From Cupriavidus neocaledonicus (GTDB taxonomy: Bacteria; Pseudomonadota; Gammaproteobacteria; Burkholderiales; Burkholderiaceae), in contig NZ_AQUR01000107.1 in assembly GCF_000372525.1 (NCBI RefSeq), positions 432,858 to 496,857 of the forward strand: a stretch of 64,000 nucleotides of DNA, in the 5' to 3' direction. Below the pieces are notes generated by a model. It saw nothing but the letters and a program-made list of their open reading frames with translations. It was not told the DNA's origin and ran no database searches. The translations under genes were made by a program, and so were the position numbers. Below, piece by piece: positions 57,213 to 64,000 of this stretch; the first letter of the stretch is position 1; each line of letters begins with the position of its first letter.

Positions 57213-58004
57213 TCAGAACCTCAGCGGCCGCTGCGCGGCATCCAGCCCGCCGTCGATGAACAACACACTGCCGTGCAGGTAAGCCGCCTGCGGGCCGCAC
57301 AGGAAGGCGATCAGCTCAGCCACTTCTTCCGGCCGGGCGCGGCGGCCCAGCGGCGCCACGAAATCGCGGATGGCATCGCCGTAGCGCGGGTCGGCCAGCC
57401 CCGCCTGCAGCAGCGGCGTTTCCACCGCGCCCGGCGCGACCACGTTGAGGCGCACTCCGGCCCGTCCCCACGCTGCCGCGCGTTGCCGCGCGGCGGCCGT
57501 CACCGCATGCTTGGAGCTGGCGTAGGCGATGTATCCGGCCTGGTCGCGCGTGGCTTCGGCCTGCGCGGCAGCGGCCAGCATGGCCAGCACGCCGGCCTCG
57601 TCACCGGCGAGGTAAGCATCGCGCAGCGGGCTGCCGTCCCATGACTGCAGCGTCGCCGAGTTGGAAGACACCACCACGGCGCACGGCTGCGTGCCCTCGC
57701 GCAGCGCGTCGAACCAGCCATCCAGCAACGCCACCACGCCGAAGTAGTTGACCGACGCCACCAGCGTGGCAGGATCGACATGCGGGCCCAGGCCGGCGCA
57801 GCAGACCAGCTGGTCGATGCGGCCGCCGGACTGCGACAGCACGGCATCGATCGCCGCGGCGCGGCCCTGCGTGGTGGACAGATCGGCCTGCACGTCGGCA
57901 TCGCGCAGGTCGACGCCGATCACGCGGCAGCCGTCGGCCAGCATGCGCCGGCGCACCGCCGCGCCCATGCCGGAAGCGGCGCCGGTAATGACCACGGTTC
58001 TCAT
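57213..58004 (-). CDS. SDR, 3-alpha-hydroxysteroid dehydrogenase/carbonyl reductase-like
   Basis: A 263-residue SDR with ITGAASGMGAA at the N-terminus, CCAGLGPH, the long insertion before YIAYASSKHAV (active-site Tyr/Lys) and the tail GSVLFIDGGLDAAQRP. From memory this closely follows the 257-residue 3-alpha-hydroxysteroid dehydrogenase of Comamonas testosteroni, including SVNYFG, AAAWGRAGVRLN and ETPLLQAGLADPRYG. It would interconvert a 3-hydroxy and 3-oxo group on a steroid or similar ring. It lies two bases after the Rieske oxygenase gene in the same minus-strand operon. GTCAGG-like sites are weak at its start. Confidence 0.85.
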   Translation of the reverse strand: MRTVVITGAASGMGAAVRRRMLADGCRVIGVDLRDADVQADLSTTQGRAAAIDAVLSQSGGRIDQLVCCAGLGPHVDPATLVASVNYFGVVALLDGWFDALREGTQPCAVVVSSNSATLQSWDGSPLRDAYLAGDEAGVLAMLAAAAQAEATRDQAGYIAYASSKHAVTAAARQRAAAWGRAGVRLNVVAPGAVETPLLQAGLADPRYGDAIRDFVAPLGRRARPEEVAELIAFLCGPQAAYLHGSVLFIDGGLDAAQRPLRF

Positions 58005-58006
58005 GG

Positions 58007-59083
58007 TCAGTCCTCGAACACGTGGCGCAGCACCGGCGGCTCGATGTTGCCCGGATTCATCTCGACCACCCGCCGTGCCACGCTGGACGGCCGCACCTGC
58101 TCCACGTCGGTATAGAACTGCTGGTACCAGTCGCGCATCTGGTACATCGGCCCGTCGCCTTCGCACAGCAGCGGGTTGTCGATGCGGATCTTGTTGTCCC
58201 AGATCGCCACGTCCTCGTAGAACGCGGCGCGGGCCTGGTCGACATAGGCTTGCGCCATGGCGCGGTTCTGTTCGTCGGACAGCCCGGGCACCTTCTTCAC
58301 CAGCACGCCGTAGCGCAGCACGAAGCTGTTCAGATCGATCGGCACATGGCAGTTCAGCAGCACCGAGTGGATCTCCTGGTCGCCCATGCGGCCGCTCATG
58401 TCGGTGATGTGGTAGGCCGGGCCGAAGTACGTGGACAGCGCCGTCAGCCGCGAGTCGCCGGAGAGCCGGGCACTGCGGCCGATCATCAGCTGCGTGGCCT
58501 TGTGGTTCTCGAACAGGTTGGCGAAGTAGTCCACCGGCGCGCCATGGACCACGCCGAAATGCGCCATGTCGGAGATATTGTCGACCAGCTCGCGGCAGTT
58601 GGTCTGGATCACCATCTCGTCCATGGCCCAGTCGGACCACGCGTCCGAGAAGCAGGCGTCGATGCGCGGGATCGCGACTTCCGGCGGTGCCGGGCGGCCT
58701 TCGGGATCGTGCCAGATGAACAGCAGGCGGTTCTGCTCGCAGGTTTCCCAGGCGCCGATGCGCGCCTTGGGCGGGACCCGCTTGCAATAGGGGATGGACT
58801 TGCAGGCGCCGTCGCCGCCCCACTGCCAACCGTGGAACGGGCACACCAGGTTGTCGCCCTGCACGGTGCCGGTGCTGAGGTCGGCGCCCATGTGCGGACA
58901 GTGGCCGTCGATCACGCGAATCGCGCCGGACGAGTCGGCAAATGCCGCCAGGCGCCTGCCGAAGATGTCCAGCGTGTGCGGCTTGCCGTCGCGGTAGCTG
59001 TCGGCCAGGCCCAGGCAATGCCAGCCGCGCGCGTAGCGGGCCTCGGGCGGGCGCGATTCGATCTTGTAGCCTTGAACGCTCAT
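58007..59083 (-). CDS. Rieske non-heme iron oxygenase, 3-ketosteroid 9-alpha-hydroxylase (KshA)-like
   Basis: A 358-residue ring-hydroxylating oxygenase subunit. The Rieske centre is CPHMGADL ... CPFHGW near residues 62-83, and the catalytic iron site is DNISDMAHFGVVHG, with Asp-His-His ligands, near residue 160. Length and single-component layout fit the KshA group that hydroxylates 3-ketosteroids at C9, though other bulky substrates are possible. AAGGAGACAG precedes the ATG at 59083. A reductase partner is not adjacent. It is coupled to the 3-alpha-hydroxysteroid dehydrogenase-like SDR. Confidence 0.8.
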   Translation of the reverse strand: MSVQGYKIESRPPEARYARGWHCLGLADSYRDGKPHTLDIFGRRLAAFADSSGAIRVIDGHCPHMGADLSTGTVQGDNLVCPFHGWQWGGDGACKSIPYCKRVPPKARIGAWETCEQNRLLFIWHDPEGRPAPPEVAIPRIDACFSDAWSDWAMDEMVIQTNCRELVDNISDMAHFGVVHGAPVDYFANLFENHKATQLMIGRSARLSGDSRLTALSTYFGPAYHITDMSGRMGDQEIHSVLLNCHVPIDLNSFVLRYGVLVKKVPGLSDEQNRAMAQAYVDQARAAFYEDVAIWDNKIRIDNPLLCEGDGPMYQMRDWYQQFYTDVEQVRPSSVARRVVEMNPGNIEPPVLRHVFED

Positions 59084-59158
59084 GGCGTCTGTCTCCTTGA
59101 AATCCCGTGGGACCTTCAAGATAGGGGCGTCCGGCCGGGCCCTCATCGTCCCATCGGA

Positions 59159-60400
59159 CTACTGCAGCGCAACCATGCGGGTCAGAGCCGGGTCGTTGCC
59201 GGGGCCGTGCACGCAGCTGACCCCGGCGGGATCGTAGATGCGCGCGACGCAACCGTTGCAGCTGTCGCAGGCCGAACGCCGCAACGCGCCGGTGCGCCAG
59301 CCGGAGACCAGCGCGGGGTCGTGGATGAGCGCGCGCGCCAGGGCGACGGCGTCGAAGCCTTCCCCCATCAGCTGCGCCACGTTATCGAGCGCCTTGACCC
59401 CGCCGATATAGGCCAGCGGCATCCGCACCGCCTGGCGCACCACGCGCGAGGCTTCGAGGAAATACAGTTCGCGGAAGGCCAGGTCGCGCGGCGTGCGCTT
59501 CTCGAGCATGGTGATGCCCAGGCGCGCCAGCGCGGTCGGTGCGGCGGACTTCATCTGCGCGGTCGGCATCGGGCTGCCGAACAGCGCCCACGGGCTTTCC
59601 ACGTTGCGTCCGCCGCTGAGCGTCAGCAGGTCCGCGCCCTCGGCTTCCAGCAGGCGCGCGCTCAGCGCCGAGTCGGCGGGCTGGTTGCCGCCCGGCACGC
59701 CGTCGCTGACGCTGAGCTTGCAGCACACCGCGAGGTCGGCGCCGACCGCGTCCTTCACCCGGCGCAGCACCGCGGCCGGAAAGCGGGTCCGGTTTTCCAC
59801 GCTGCCGCCGAAGGCATCGCGCCGCCGGTTGCTCAGCGGCGACAGGAACTGGTTGAGCAGGTAGCCGTGCCCCATGTGGATTTCCACGGCGTCGAAGCCG
59901 GCGTCGCGCGCCAGCCGCGCCGCCACGGCAAACTGCGCGGCCACGCGCTCCATGTCCGGCAAGCGCATGGCGCGCTGGAAATACACGCCGTGCATCATGC
60001 CGAAGGCATTGAGGCCCGACGAGGCACTGCCCGGCGCGCGGCTGCCGCCGTGACGCATGGTGGTGAACGAGCCCGCGTGGGTGATCTGCAGGCAGGCCGC
60101 CGCGCCTTCGCGATGGACCGCGTCGGTCAGCACGCGCAGGTGCGGCACCTGCTCCTCGCGCAGGCTGAGCTGGTGCGCGAAGGTCAGCCCGTCGTCGGCA
60201 ACCGCCGCGTAGGCCACCGTGGTCATGCCCACCCCGCCCGCGGCCAGGGCGCGATGGTGCTCGACCAGCGCCCGGGTCGGCAGGCCTTGCGGCGTCATGC
60301 CTTCATTCGCGCCGGCCTTGATAAAGCGGTTGCGCAGCGTCAGCGGGCCGAGGCGCAGCGGGGTGAACGCCGGCGCGGCGGAGTCCTGGATCGCGGGCAT
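59159..60400 (-). CDS. NADH:flavin oxidoreductase, old yellow enzyme family
   Basis: A 413-residue FMN-dependent reductase of the OYE-like TIM-barrel type. Seen are PLRLGPLTLRNRFIKAGANE, HMGHGYLLNQFLSPLSNRR, DAFGGSVENRTRF and the C-terminal cysteines CDSCNGCVARIYDPAGVSC that may hold a 4Fe-4S cluster as in 2,4-dienoyl-CoA reductases, although the usual C-terminal FAD domain is absent. It probably reduces an activated double bond of a ring compound. It precedes the Rieske oxygenase gene by 75 bases on the same strand. Confidence 0.88.
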   Translation of the reverse strand: MPAIQDSAAPAFTPLRLGPLTLRNRFIKAGANEGMTPQGLPTRALVEHHRALAAGGVGMTTVAYAAVADDGLTFAHQLSLREEQVPHLRVLTDAVHREGAAACLQITHAGSFTTMRHGGSRAPGSASSGLNAFGMMHGVYFQRAMRLPDMERVAAQFAVAARLARDAGFDAVEIHMGHGYLLNQFLSPLSNRRRDAFGGSVENRTRFPAAVLRRVKDAVGADLAVCCKLSVSDGVPGGNQPADSALSARLLEAEGADLLTLSGGRNVESPWALFGSPMPTAQMKSAAPTALARLGITMLEKRTPRDLAFRELYFLEASRVVRQAVRMPLAYIGGVKALDNVAQLMGEGFDAVALARALIHDPALVSGWRTGALRRSACDSCNGCVARIYDPAGVSCVHGPGNDPALTRMVALQ

Positions 60401-60422
60401 GCAGTTTCTCCGGTAGCGATGT

Positions 60423-62876
60423 TCAAGCCGTATCGGACTTCAGGCCAGGCGTGACCGGCCCCGACTCGCCGCCGATGGCGGCCCCGGCCGGCCTGGTGGC
60501 ATGTCCCCTGGCGCGGGCGCGCTCTTCCTGCTCGACGCCCAGCCACGCCGCCAGCGCCGGCAGCAGCGACACCGCGCCGAACAGGTTCACCAGGAACATG
60601 AACGCCAGCAGGATGCCCATGTCGGCCTGGAACTTGAGCGCGGCAAAGGCCCACGTGCCCACGCCGATGCACATCGTCAGCGCCGTGAACAGCGCCGCAG
60701 AGCCGCGCTGGCGCATGGCCTCGGCGAAGGCCTGCGGCAGCGCCTGCCCTTCCTCGCGGATCTGGTGCTGGATGCGCTCGTACAGGTAGATGCCGTAGTC
60801 CACGCCGACGCCCACGCCCAGCGTGATCACCGGCAGCGTCGACACCTTCAGGCCGATGCCCAGCCGCGCCATCAGCGCATTGCACAGCACCGACACCAGC
60901 GTCAGCGGCACGATGATGCACAGCACCGCGCGCCATGAGCGGAACGTCAGCAGGCACAGCAGCGTGATCGCGCCGAAGATCGCCAGCAGCATCGCCACCT
61001 CGGCCTCTTCCACTGCCTCGTTGGTCGCCGCCATCACGCCGATATTGCCGCCCGCCAGGCGGAAGGCCACGTTCGGGGTCTTGTCGCTGGCATTGAAGCG
61101 GCGGATCTCGCGGATGATGTGGGCGATGGTCGCGCCTTCGTGGTTGGCGGTGTAGATCAGCACCTGGATCGCCTGGCAGTTCGGCGTGTTCATGCCGTTG
61201 TCGGGGTCGAAGGCCTTGGCGCCCTGGCTCAGGCCGGCGCTGTTGCGCGGCAGCGCCTCCCAGCGCGGGTTGCCCTCGTTGTAGGCGCCGATCACCACCT
61301 TGGCCAGCGACGACACGCTGACCACCGACTGCACCCCGGACACGCCGCGCATATGCATCTCGAAGCGCTCCACCGCGCTCATCACCGGGTAGTGCAAGCA
61401 GCCGTCATCGAAACCGGTGGGCTCGACCACCACGGTCAGCGCGTCCGAGCCGATGTTGTATTGGCTGACGATACTGGCGCTGTCGCGGTTATAGCGCGAA
61501 TCCGCGCGCAGCTCCGGCGCGCCGGTGCCGACATCGCCGATCTTCAGGTCGCGCGACTCGATCGCGCCACAGGCCAGCAGCGCCAGCGCCGCGACAAACA
61601 CGCCCAGCGCCGGCGCCGGCCGCGCCAGCGCGCCGAACTTGTGCCACAGGCTGCCCTGTCCCGTTGCGTGCGCTGCGCGTGTTGCCCGCGCCAGCGCCGA
61701 CGGCTCCAGCCGCGTGTACGACAGCAGGATCGGCAGGAACACCTTGTTGGTCACGATCATCAGCAGCACGCCCAGGCAGGCGGTGATGCCAAGCTCGCGC
61801 ACGATATCGATCTCGATGCGCATGATCACCATGAAGCCCAGCGCATTGGTCAGCAGCGCCACGGTGCCGGGGATGAACAGCTTGCGGAAGGCCGCGCTCG
61901 CGCTGTCTAACGGGTTATGCCCCTGCGCCACTTCCTGCTTCCAGGCATTGGTCATCTGCACCGCATGCGAGACCCCGATCGAGAAGATCAGGAACGGCAC
62001 CAGGATCGACATCGGGTCGATGCCGTAGCCCAGCAGCGGCAGCAGCCCCAGCAGCCAGGCCACCGGCAGCAGCGCCACCACCAGCGCCAGCGCGGTGATG
62101 CGCAGCGAGCGCGTGTACAGCCACAGCAGCAGCGCGGTGACGGCAAAGGCCAGCGCGAAGAAGCCCATCACGCCGGCGATGCCGTCCTCGACATCGCCCA
62201 CCAGCTTGGCGAAGCCGACGATATTGACTTCGACATCGGTGCCGCCGAACTGCGCGCGGATCTTCTCGAGCTGGCGCGCCACCGAGCCGTAGTCGATGGT
62301 CTTGCCGGTGGCCGGGTCGGTCTCGCGCAGCTCCGCGCGGATCAGCGCCGACTTCAGGTCATTGCTGACCAGCCGGCCGATCTGGCCGGAACGGGCCACG
62401 TTGCGCCGCACCTTGTCGAGCTCGTCCGGTGCGCCGGAAAAGCGCCCCGGCACCACCACGTCGCCGCGGAAGCCGGCTTCGGTGACCTCGGTGTAGCGCA
62501 CGTTGGGGGTGAACAGCGAGAACACGCGCGAGCGGTCCACGCCGGGGATGAAGAACACTTCATCGGTGGCGTGGCGCAGCTTGTCCATGAAGGCGGCGTT
62601 GTAGATGTCGCCATCGCCCTTCCAGCGCAGGCTCACCAGCACGGTGTTGGCACCGGAGAAAGTGCTCGCATACTTGGTAAACACCTGCATGTAGGGGTGC
62701 TGCAGCGGGATCATCTTGTTGAAGCCGGGATCGAGCCGCAGGCGCGTGGCGGAGAAGCCCAGCGCCACGGTCACGGCCAGGCACAGCAACAGCAGCAGGC
62801 GGCGCCGGCGCATCAGCACGCCGGCGCAGGCATCGACGAAGCGGCCCAGGCGGCCGGAGGATTGGGGGCGGGTCAT
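60423..62876 (-). CDS. MMPL/RND-family exporter
   Basis: An 817-residue RND-superfamily membrane protein with two copies of the six-helix pattern: RRRRLLLLLCLAVTVALGFS at the start, periplasmic loops, GYGIDPMSILVPFLIFSIGV in the first half and VITLGVGVGVDYGIYLYERI in the second. The family (MmpL, hopanoid transporter HpnN and similar) exports lipids, sterol-like or other hydrophobic molecules. It starts 28 bases after the YCF48-like gene and precedes the OYE gene by 22 bases. Association with DUF1329 and YCF48-like genes suggests a role at the outer membrane. Confidence 0.9.
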   Translation of the reverse strand: MTRPQSSGRLGRFVDACAGVLMRRRRLLLLLCLAVTVALGFSATRLRLDPGFNKMIPLQHPYMQVFTKYASTFSGANTVLVSLRWKGDGDIYNAAFMDKLRHATDEVFFIPGVDRSRVFSLFTPNVRYTEVTEAGFRGDVVVPGRFSGAPDELDKVRRNVARSGQIGRLVSNDLKSALIRAELRETDPATGKTIDYGSVARQLEKIRAQFGGTDVEVNIVGFAKLVGDVEDGIAGVMGFFALAFAVTALLLWLYTRSLRITALALVVALLPVAWLLGLLPLLGYGIDPMSILVPFLIFSIGVSHAVQMTNAWKQEVAQGHNPLDSASAAFRKLFIPGTVALLTNALGFMVIMRIEIDIVRELGITACLGVLLMIVTNKVFLPILLSYTRLEPSALARATRAAHATGQGSLWHKFGALARPAPALGVFVAALALLACGAIESRDLKIGDVGTGAPELRADSRYNRDSASIVSQYNIGSDALTVVVEPTGFDDGCLHYPVMSAVERFEMHMRGVSGVQSVVSVSSLAKVVIGAYNEGNPRWEALPRNSAGLSQGAKAFDPDNGMNTPNCQAIQVLIYTANHEGATIAHIIREIRRFNASDKTPNVAFRLAGGNIGVMAATNEAVEEAEVAMLLAIFGAITLLCLLTFRSWRAVLCIIVPLTLVSVLCNALMARLGIGLKVSTLPVITLGVGVGVDYGIYLYERIQHQIREEGQALPQAFAEAMRQRGSAALFTALTMCIGVGTWAFAALKFQADMGILLAFMFLVNLFGAVSLLPALAAWLGVEQEERARARGHATRPAGAAIGGESGPVTPGLKSDTA

Positions 62877-62904
62877 GTCGGTTCTCGCGTCCGGTCGGTC
62901 GGGT

Positions 62905-63867
62905 TCAGGGATTGGCGGCGAGCGTGGCGCTGGCCAGGCCGCCGTTGCCGCCGAGCGCCAGCGTGTCCTTGCCGGTGGCGGCCAGCGCCGCCAGGGTCTG
63001 CGGGCTGCCCGCCGGCAGCGCGGCGAAGCGGCGCCCGCCGTCGGCGGACATCACCAGCACGCCGCCCTGCCCGGCCAGCACGATGCGGCCGTCGGCAAGC
63101 TCGGCGCCGCCGAAGAACGAGGTCCTGAGGCCGGTCTCCGCCGCGCGCCAGGTGGTGCCGAAGTCTTCGCTGCGCAGGGCATTGCCGCGCATGCCGAAGG
63201 CCAGCCAGGCGCCGTCGCGCAGCGGCAGCACACCATACAGCGAGCCTTCGTAAGGAGTCTTGACCGGCTCCCACTGGCTGCCGCCATCGGTGGAGCGCAG
63301 CACCAGCCCGGCCTCGCCGACCAGCATCAGCCGCCCCTGCCCGTCGCTGGCGATGGCGTTGAGGTGGCGGTCCTGCATGGCCTTGCCGCCAGCGTCTTGC
63401 CAGTGCCGGCCCTGGTCGCGCGACACCAGGAAACGGCCGAAGCTGCCCACCGCGAACCACGGCCCGCTGGCCTGCGCCAGCGCGCCGAGCAGCGGATCCG
63501 ACGATTCCGGATCGAACCCGACCTGCTGCCAGTGCGCGCCGCCGTCTTCGGTGCGCAGGATCTGGCCGCTGTGGCCGACCGCGATGCCGCGCCGGCTGTC
63601 GGCAAAGGCAACCTGCGTCAGCGTGGCGCCTTGCGGTCTGTCCACCGCTGCCGGGCGCCAGCTGCGTCCCAGGTCATCGCTAAACAGGATCTTGCCGCGC
63701 TCGCCCACGGCCACCAGGCGCTCGCCGGCGCGGGCGATGCCGTTGACCTGCAGGCCATCGGGGCGCAGCGCGGTGGCCGGGAACGGCGGCAGCGGACGCG
63801 GCGCGAAGGCCCACACCGCGGTGGCCAGCACGGCCAGCGACATGGCGATGCCGATCAGTCGTTTCAT
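62905..63867 (-). CDS. YCF48/BNR-repeat exported protein
   Basis: A 320-residue protein with signal peptide KRLIGIAMSLAVLATAVWAF and repeated beta-propeller units of the YCF48/photosystem II assembly-factor-like type (ILFSDDLGRSW, ILRTEDGGAHW, FLVSRDQGRHW, LVLRSTDGGSQW, ALRSEDFGTTW). In heterotrophic proteobacteria this family accompanies MMPL exporters; its role there is unknown. CGGAGGAGACATC precedes the ATG at 63867. It is first in the minus-strand run leading to the sulfatase. Confidence 0.9.
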   Translation of the reverse strand: MKRLIGIAMSLAVLATAVWAFAPRPLPPFPATALRPDGLQVNGIARAGERLVAVGERGKILFSDDLGRSWRPAAVDRPQGATLTQVAFADSRRGIAVGHSGQILRTEDGGAHWQQVGFDPESSDPLLGALAQASGPWFAVGSFGRFLVSRDQGRHWQDAGGKAMQDRHLNAIASDGQGRLMLVGEAGLVLRSTDGGSQWEPVKTPYEGSLYGVLPLRDGAWLAFGMRGNALRSEDFGTTWRAAETGLRTSFFGGAELADGRIVLAGQGGVLVMSADGGRRFAALPAGSPQTLAALAATGKDTLALGGNGGLASATLAANP

Positions 63868-63907
63868 GATGTCTCCTCCGTGTTGGAGTGATGTTGTTTG
63901 TTTGCTG

Positions 63908-63931
63908 CCCTCTCCCACTTGCGGGAGAGGG
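63908..63931. repeat. Hairpin of a probable interspersed repeat
   Basis: CCCTCTCCC-ACTTGC-GGGAGAGGG forms a nine-bp stem, followed by GGTGGGGGTGGGGG and, at the window end, CCCTCACCCCC. Similar 'CCCTCTCCC ... GGGAGAGGG' elements occur scattered in genomes of this group. The element is cut by the window edge, so its full length is unknown. Confidence 0.5.
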
Positions 63932-64000
63932 GTGGGGGTGGGGGCCGGCGCTCGCAATGCCGACACGCCCAACTTCGTGGAAGCTCTGGCCCTCACCCCC

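Overview
The window looks like chromosome from a high-GC betaproteobacterium of the order Burkholderiales, most likely Cupriavidus or a close relative. This is inferred from very high GC, three Bug/TctC-type periplasmic solute receptors, many CoA-thioester catabolic genes, a PrkA-YeaH-SpoVR set and a Burkholderia-type order of contact-dependent inhibition genes. No rRNA, tRNA, CRISPR array, insertion sequence or prophage was seen.

Layout. 1-5024: acyl-CoA ligase (cut by the window edge), SDR dehydrogenase and an MscS-type channel. 5305-11424: LuxR-type regulator, then a LysR regulator divergent from a CoA-transferase, MaoC hydratase and two acyl-CoA dehydrogenases. 11455-16359: stress operon prkA-yeaH-spoVR on the minus strand; its upstream gap holds a candidate plus-strand small RNA. 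16826-22798: five-gene minus-strand operon (two Bug receptors, acyl-CoA ligase, enoyl-CoA hydratase family protein, acyl-CoA dehydrogenase) divergent from an AraC regulator. 24308-29352: DUF6494-like small protein, SDR plus CoA-transferase divergent from a LysR regulator, two small membrane proteins and a 24-residue membrane peptide.

29607-35178: five-gene plus-strand operon (acyl-CoA dehydrogenase, family III CoA-transferase, MmgE/PrpD, CitE-like lyase, MaoC-like hydratase). Its content matches the itaconate degradation (RIP) cluster of Pseudomonas aeruginosa and would give acetyl-CoA and pyruvate.

35210-47049: a contact-dependent growth inhibition locus in the order cdiA-cdiI-cdiB, preceded by a lipoprotein gene. 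The CdiA C-terminus is recognisable as a colicin E5-type tRNA anticodon ribonuclease, and CdiI resembles the colicin E5 immunity protein. As read, cdiA carries a one-base frameshift in a G run and cdiB has lost the start of its signal peptide through a second apparent one-base shift. The locus is therefore either newly decayed, phase-variable or affected by sequencing error.

47449-52685: Bug receptor, acyl-CoA ligase and, divergently, a pair of acyl-CoA dehydrogenases; the divergent gap shares two exact motifs with the LysR gap near 26950. 52868-63867: DUF1329 protein, a truncated anaerobic sulfatase maturase, a Cys-type sulfatase, and a run (3-alpha-hydroxysteroid dehydrogenase-like SDR, KshA-like Rieske oxygenase, old-yellow-enzyme reductase, MMPL/RND exporter, YCF48-like protein) suggesting steroid or related polycyclic metabolism.
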